5,898 nt of DNA from assembly GCA_025964465.1 (NCBI GenBank), contig JAOPYS010000047.1:1-5898 (forward strand), read 5' to 3'. The position numbers and the translations under genes are program-made. Below are positions 5,293-5,898 of this stretch, in pieces. This stretch comes from Thermoleophilia bacterium (GTDB lineage: Bacteria > Actinomycetota > Thermoleophilia > Gaiellales > SKUG01). Under the pieces are notes generated by a model. That model saw only the letters and a list, made by a program, of their open reading frames with translations. It did no database searches and was not told where the DNA came from. Numbering within the stretch: position 1 is the stretch's first letter; every line of letters begins with the position of its first letter.

Positions 5293-5308
5293 TGTGCGGC
5301 GCCGCACA
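5293..5308. promoter_or_regulatory. Perfect 16-bp palindrome, operator or terminator stem
   Basis: TGTGCGGCGCCGCACA is a perfect palindrome starting 10 bases after the stop codon of the swivelling-domain gene. As RNA it would form a 6-bp stem with a GCGC loop and no following T-tract. As DNA it could be a dimer-binding operator for the downstream genes. The sequence alone does not decide between these. Confidence 0.4.
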
Positions 5309-5318
5309 GGGGGATCCG

Positions 5319-5898
5319 TCAGGCGTCGGGATCGAGCGTGACCGTGCCCGCGGCGCCGTCCACGCGGGCACGGCGGGAGGCGCCCGCGGCGAGGGCCCGC
5401 GCGTCGGGTACCGCGACCACGGCCGGCACGCCGAGCTCGCGTGCGACGATCGCGGCGTGCGACAGCGGACCACCCCGCTCGGTGACCACGGCGAGGCAGG
5501 CGGTCAGGAGCGGCGTCCAGGCCGGGTCCGTGTGGCGGCACACCAGCACGCACCCGGTGAGGTCGACCGCCGCCGACAGGTCGTCGAGCACCACGACCCG
5601 ACCCGTGGCGATTCCGACGCTCGCCGGCGTGCCGCGCAGCACGGTCCCGGCGGGCGCAGGCTCGGCGGACGGCGGTGGGGTCGCCCGGCCCAGTGCCCGG
5701 GGCTCCGGGGCGGAGGAGGCACCACGCGCCGTCGCCAGCAGCGTCGCGACCGAGAGGTCGAAGGCGTCGGCGACGGACCGCAGCCGCCCCTCGCGCACGA
5801 GGCGCCGCGCCAGCGTCCAGGCCACGGCGCGCAGCGCCGCGTGCAGGTCTGCGCGGTCGCGCGCGACCTCCTCGCGCAGGGCGGTCAGCCGGCGGGCG
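5319..5898 (-). CDS. PEP-synthase/rifampin-phosphotransferase-like protein, C-terminal part (cut by window end)
   Basis: The last 192 residues are visible; the gene continues past the right edge with no start in view. Visible residues 1-60 are helical and read ALRxxAWTLARRLVREGRL...DAFDLSVATLLA in outline. This matches the helix before the swivelling domain in PEP-synthase-like enzymes (G-R-x-L-V-x-x-G-R-L, then D-x-F-x-L). An Ala/Pro linker follows at about 60-85. The phosphohistidine swivelling ('PEP-utilising enzyme, mobile') domain spans about 88-192. It includes GTPASVGIATGRVVVL, a VLVCRHTDPAWTPLL strand and the catalytic motif TERGGPLSHAAIVARELG, with the phospho-accepting His at visible residue 147 (codon 5459-5457). 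The His carries phosphate between an ATP-binding domain and the acceptor site. Which substrate is used (pyruvate, rifamycin or another) depends on the missing N-terminal domains. The motif is intact, so the part seen is not degenerate. Confidence 0.85.
   Translation of the reverse strand, partial: ARRLTALREEVARDRADLHAALRAVAWTLARRLVREGRLRSVADAFDLSVATLLATARGASSAPEPRALGRATPPPSAEPAPAGTVLRGTPASVGIATGRVVVLDDLSAAVDLTGCVLVCRHTDPAWTPLLTACLAVVTERGGPLSHAAIVARELGVPAVVAVPDARALAAGASRRARVDGAAGTVTLDPDA

Overview
The window is very GC-rich DNA (by eye well above 70% GC). Genes are densely packed, codon third positions are almost all G or C, GTG starts are used and Shine-Dalgarno sites are strong. This fits a high-GC actinobacterium in the broad sense (Actinomycetota, possibly Thermoleophilia). 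No marker gene lets me fix the genus. I see no rRNA, tRNA, CRISPR array, insertion sequence or phage gene.

Left part (1-1741, plus strand). A secreted two-domain protein (78-1025) has a signal peptide, a Pro/Ala/Thr linker, a fibronectin-III-like beta domain with two cysteines and a second beta-rich domain. Its stop overlaps the start of an alpha/beta hydrolase (1025-1741) that has a complete Ser-Asp-His triad. Middle part (1716-3598). A minus-strand lipoprotein (1716-2588) overlaps the hydrolase tail-to-tail. It is divergent, across 59 bp, from a plus-strand polytopic membrane protein (2648-3598).

Right part (3608-5898, minus strand, read right to left). This looks like one transcription unit or two. 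It begins with the C-terminal part of a PEP-synthase-like or rifampin-phosphotransferase-like enzyme with an intact phosphohistidine swivelling domain, cut by the window end. A 97-bp spacer follows, carrying a perfect 16-bp palindrome and three segments that can form two mutually exclusive hairpins. Next come a membrane-anchored Pro/Thr-rich protein (4733-5221) and two small overlapping membrane-anchored proteins (4194-4682 and 3608-4201). I read these last two as a tandem pair of degenerate GGDEF domains.

The most interesting unit is this minus-strand cluster: two catalytically dead GGDEF-like membrane proteins with a proline-rich envelope protein, next to a phosphotransferase. A joint role, such as a c-di-GMP-related or purely structural membrane regulator, is inference from gene order only. 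Both convergent gene junctions carry hairpins built into the stop codons instead of a separate terminator.
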